From: Novosphingobium percolationis
GTDB taxonomy: Bacteria > Pseudomonadota > Alphaproteobacteria > Sphingomonadales > Sphingomonadaceae
Direction of reading: 5' to 3'
Assembly (NCBI RefSeq): GCF_020179425.1
Contig: NZ_JAILYM010000002.1
Location: 124,001-188,000, forward strand
Length of the DNA stretch: 64,000 bases
Part shown: piece by piece, positions 61,963 to 64,000 of the stretch
Layout of the letters: each line of letters opens with the position of its first letter
How positions within the stretch are numbered: position 1 is the first letter of the stretch
Position numbers and translations under genes: made by a program
The notes under the pieces: model-generated
Seen by the model: the letters and a program-made list of their open reading frames with translations, nothing else
What the model was told of the DNA's origin: nothing
Database searches by the model: none

Positions 61963-64000
61963 ATGGCAGACGCCGCGACACTCCCGGAAAGCAAGGCGGT
62001 CAGGCTTCAGGTCGCAGGATCGCGACAGGAAGAAAGCGGGCACGGCATCGCGCGCATCAGCCGCGCGGTGATGGGCCGGCTTGGCGTGACCGAAGGCGAC
62101 GTGATCGAGATCATCGGCAAGCGCAGCACCGCCGCGCGTGCCGTGCTGCCCTATCCCGAGGACGAGGGGCTGGAACTGATCCGGCTCGACGGCCTGCAAC
62201 GCGCAAACGCAGATGTCGGCTCGGGTGAACATGTAGAAGTTCGAAAGGTCGAAACCCGCCCGGCGCAACGCGTGGTCTTCGCGCCCGCGCAGCGCGACTT
62301 GCGTCTGCAGGGGCCAGCCGCGGCTCTGAAGCGCAACTTTGCAGGGCGTCCGCTGGTGACGGGCGACCTTGTCGCCACCGCTGGACAGCAGCAGGTCGAC
62401 CGGGGCGACATGCCGCCGCAACTGCGCCAGATGCTCAATGCCCCGGCCTTCGCGTTGACGCAGATCCGCCTGACGGTCGTCTCGACGGTGCCCAAGGGCA
62501 TCGTGCACATCGACGAGAACACCGAAGTCGAGCTGCGAGCCGAATACGAGGAGCCGCGCAGCAGCCGCGCCGACGTCAATTATGACGACGTGGGCGGCAT
62601 GGGCGACACCATCCGCCAGCTGCGCGAGATGGTGGAACTGCCCTTGCGCTATCCCGAACTGTTCACCCGCCTGGGCGTCGATCCGCCCAAGGGCGTGCTG
62701 CTGCACGGCCCGCCGGGAACCGGCAAGACGCGCCTTGCGCGCGCCGTGGCGAGCGAGAGCGAGGCCAGCTTCTTCACCATCAACGGCCCGGAAATCATGG
62801 GCTCGGCTTATGGCGAGAGCGAGAAGCACCTGCGCGAAGTGTTCGAGGAAGCGACCAAGGCGGCGCCCGCGATCATCTTCATCGACGAGATCGATTCGAT
62901 CGCGCCCAAGCGCAGCGAAGTCCATGGCGAGGCGGAAAAGCGCCTTGTCGCGCAGCTGCTGACGTTGATGGACGGGCTGCACGCGCGCTCGAACCTGGTG
63001 GTCATCGCTGCAACCAACAGGCCCGACGCGATCGACGAGGCGCTGCGCCGTCCCGGTCGCTTCGACCGCGAGATCGTGGTGGGCGTGCCCGACGAGAGCG
63101 GGCGGCGCGAGATCCTGGGCATCCATACCCGCGGGATGCCGCTGGCCGAGGGTGTCGACCTGCAGGAACTGGCGCGCACCACCCACGGCTTTGTCGGCGC
63201 GGACCTTGCCGCGCTGGCGCGCGAGGCGGCGATCGAGGCGGTGCGCCGGATCATGCCCAAGCTCGACTTCGAGCAGCAGACGATCCCGCAGGACGTGCTC
63301 GATTCGCTGCGCGTCGGGCGCGACGATTTCCTCGAAGCGCTCAAGCGTGTGCAGCCTTCGGCCATGCGCGAGGTCATGGTGCAGGCCCCGACCACCGGCT
63401 GGTCCGACATCGGCGGGCTGGACGAGGCGCAGGAAAAGCTGCGCGAGGGCGTGGAACTGCCGCTCAAGAACCCCGAGGCGTTCCACCGCCTGGGCATCCG
63501 GCCGGCCAAGGGCTTCCTGCTCTATGGCCCGCCCGGCACTGGCAAGACGCTGCTGGCCAAGGCGGTCGCCAAGGAGGCGGAGGCCAACTTCATCGCCATC
63601 AAGTCCAGCGACCTTCTGTCCAAGTGGTACGGCGAAAGCGAGCAGCAGATCGCGCGGCTGTTCGCCCGCGCCCGTCAGGTGGCGCCCTGCGTGGTGTTCA
63701 TCGACGAGATCGACAGTCTGGTGCCCGCGCGCGGGACCGGGGTGGGCGAGCCGCAGGTGACGGCGCGGGTGGTCAACACCATCCTGGCCGAAATGGACGG
63801 GCTGGAGGAACTCCAGTCGGTGGTGCTGATCGGCGCGACCAACCGGCCCAATCTGGTCGATCCCGCGCTGTTGCGCCCCGGTCGCTTCGACGAGCTGGTC
63901 TATGTTGGCACGCCCAGCCTTGAAGGGCGCGCGCATATCCTGCGCATCCATACCTCGGCGATGCCGCTGACGGAGGATGTCGATCTGGACGCAGTGGCGC
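61963..64000 (+). CDS. CDC48/p97-family AAA ATPase, cut by window end
   Basis: A two-ring AAA+ unfoldase, 679 residues visible and the C-terminus beyond the window. The N domain (residues 1 to about 190) resembles the CDC48 double-psi barrel (RLQVAGSRQEESGHGIARIS, GVTEGDVIEIIGKRSTAARA). D1 has Walker A GPPGTGKT at 249-256, pore region GSAYGESEKHLRE, Walker B IIFIDEIDS and RRPGRFDRE; D2 has Walker A at 522-529, SKWYGESEQQIA and VVFIDEIDSL. An aromatic Tyr in the D1 pore loop resembles archaeal VAT rather than p97. It should unfold proteins in the cytoplasm. AAGAAGGGG precedes the ATG. Confidence 0.93.
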   Translation, partial: MADAATLPESKAVRLQVAGSRQEESGHGIARISRAVMGRLGVTEGDVIEIIGKRSTAARAVLPYPEDEGLELIRLDGLQRANADVGSGEHVEVRKVETRPAQRVVFAPAQRDLRLQGPAAALKRNFAGRPLVTGDLVATAGQQQVDRGDMPPQLRQMLNAPAFALTQIRLTVVSTVPKGIVHIDENTEVELRAEYEEPRSSRADVNYDDVGGMGDTIRQLREMVELPLRYPELFTRLGVDPPKGVLLHGPPGTGKTRLARAVASESEASFFTINGPEIMGSAYGESEKHLREVFEEATKAAPAIIFIDEIDSIAPKRSEVHGEAEKRLVAQLLTLMDGLHARSNLVVIAATNRPDAIDEALRRPGRFDREIVVGVPDESGRREILGIHTRGMPLAEGVDLQELARTTHGFVGADLAALAREAAIEAVRRIMPKLDFEQQTIPQDVLDSLRVGRDDFLEALKRVQPSAMREVMVQAPTTGWSDIGGLDEAQEKLREGVELPLKNPEAFHRLGIRPAKGFLLYGPPGTGKTLLAKAVAKEAEANFIAIKSSDLLSKWYGESEQQIARLFARARQVAPCVVFIDEIDSLVPARGTGVGEPQVTARVVNTILAEMDGLEELQSVVLIGATNRPNLVDPALLRPGRFDELVYVGTPSLEGRAHILRIHTSAMPLTEDVDLDAVA

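Noticed and set aside
61915..63951. Long open frame on the minus strand opposite the CDC48 gene.
   Set aside because: It is a GC-bias shadow: no ribosome site, no family similarity, and the + strand frame has clear AAA motifs throughout.

Overview
The window is high-GC bacterial DNA with dense, mostly operonic genes, often joined by ATGA or GTGA overlaps. Gene content and regulatory motifs point to an alphaproteobacterium of the Sphingomonadales, most like Novosphingobium or Sphingobium. The signs are TonB-dependent uptake, a NodT-type efflux outer membrane protein, a HIG1 protein, a CDC48-type AAA ATPase, and a GGAAC-N17-CGTT promoter of the alphaproteobacterial general stress sigma factor EcfG. 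The genus is inferred, not proven. No rRNA, tRNA, insertion sequence, prophage or CRISPR array was found.

Region 1 (1-11.4 kb) is a surface-polysaccharide locus on the + strand. It holds glmS, wecB and wecC (the route to UDP-ManNAcA), three GT4 glycosyltransferases, an O-antigen ligase/polymerase-like protein and a Wzx-like flippase. A 76-aa ORF is translationally coupled between glmS and wecB. Region 2 (11.5-13.9 kb) has a small secreted protein, a small membrane protein, a LuxR-type solo regulator and a FixJ/NarL-type response regulator, with several dyad elements between genes.

Region 3 (13.9-17.4 kb) is a PepSY membrane protein, a small membrane protein and a siderophore-type TonB-dependent receptor behind a good Fur box. 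Region 4 (17.3-23.7 kb) is a TetR regulator divergent from a tripartite RND efflux operon, with two tet-operator-like dyads in between. Region 5 (23.7-37 kb) carries a GST, a membrane protein, an aminotransferase, a large autotransporter, an ECF sigma factor with a membrane-anchored partner, an OmpR-type two-component system, and a tri-modular GH18/CE4 deacetylase/GT2 synthase.

Region 6 (37-49.4 kb) is mixed housekeeping and small genes: an extradiol dioxygenase family protein, a YpeA-like acetyltransferase, a thioesterase, guaA, a 27-aa peptide, a GluQ synthetase, a HIG1 protein, an ATP:cobalamin adenosyltransferase, a 3-hydroxyacyl-CoA dehydrogenase, an EcfG-controlled acidic protein, small membrane proteins, a nuclease-like lipoprotein, a TetR regulator beside a 5'-nucleotidase lipoprotein, a DUF1295 enzyme and an acyltransferase. 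Region 7 (49.5-52.6 kb) is a MarR-EmrA-EmrB export operon with a candidate MarR operator.

Region 8 (52.6-64 kb) holds glutathione peroxidase with a ferritin-like protein, a DUF983 protein, a nitronate monooxygenase, a GST, a two-subunit CoA-transferase with a divergent LysR regulator, a HAD hydrolase, a universal stress protein behind an FNR/FixK-like box, a lipoprotein, an exported methyltransferase, a possible small RNA with a strong terminator, and the start of a CDC48-family ATPase cut by the window end. The most interesting items are the tri-modular polysaccharide enzyme, the short peptide genes, the regulatory sites, the candidate sRNA and the GC-rich paired dyads shared by two intergenic regions.
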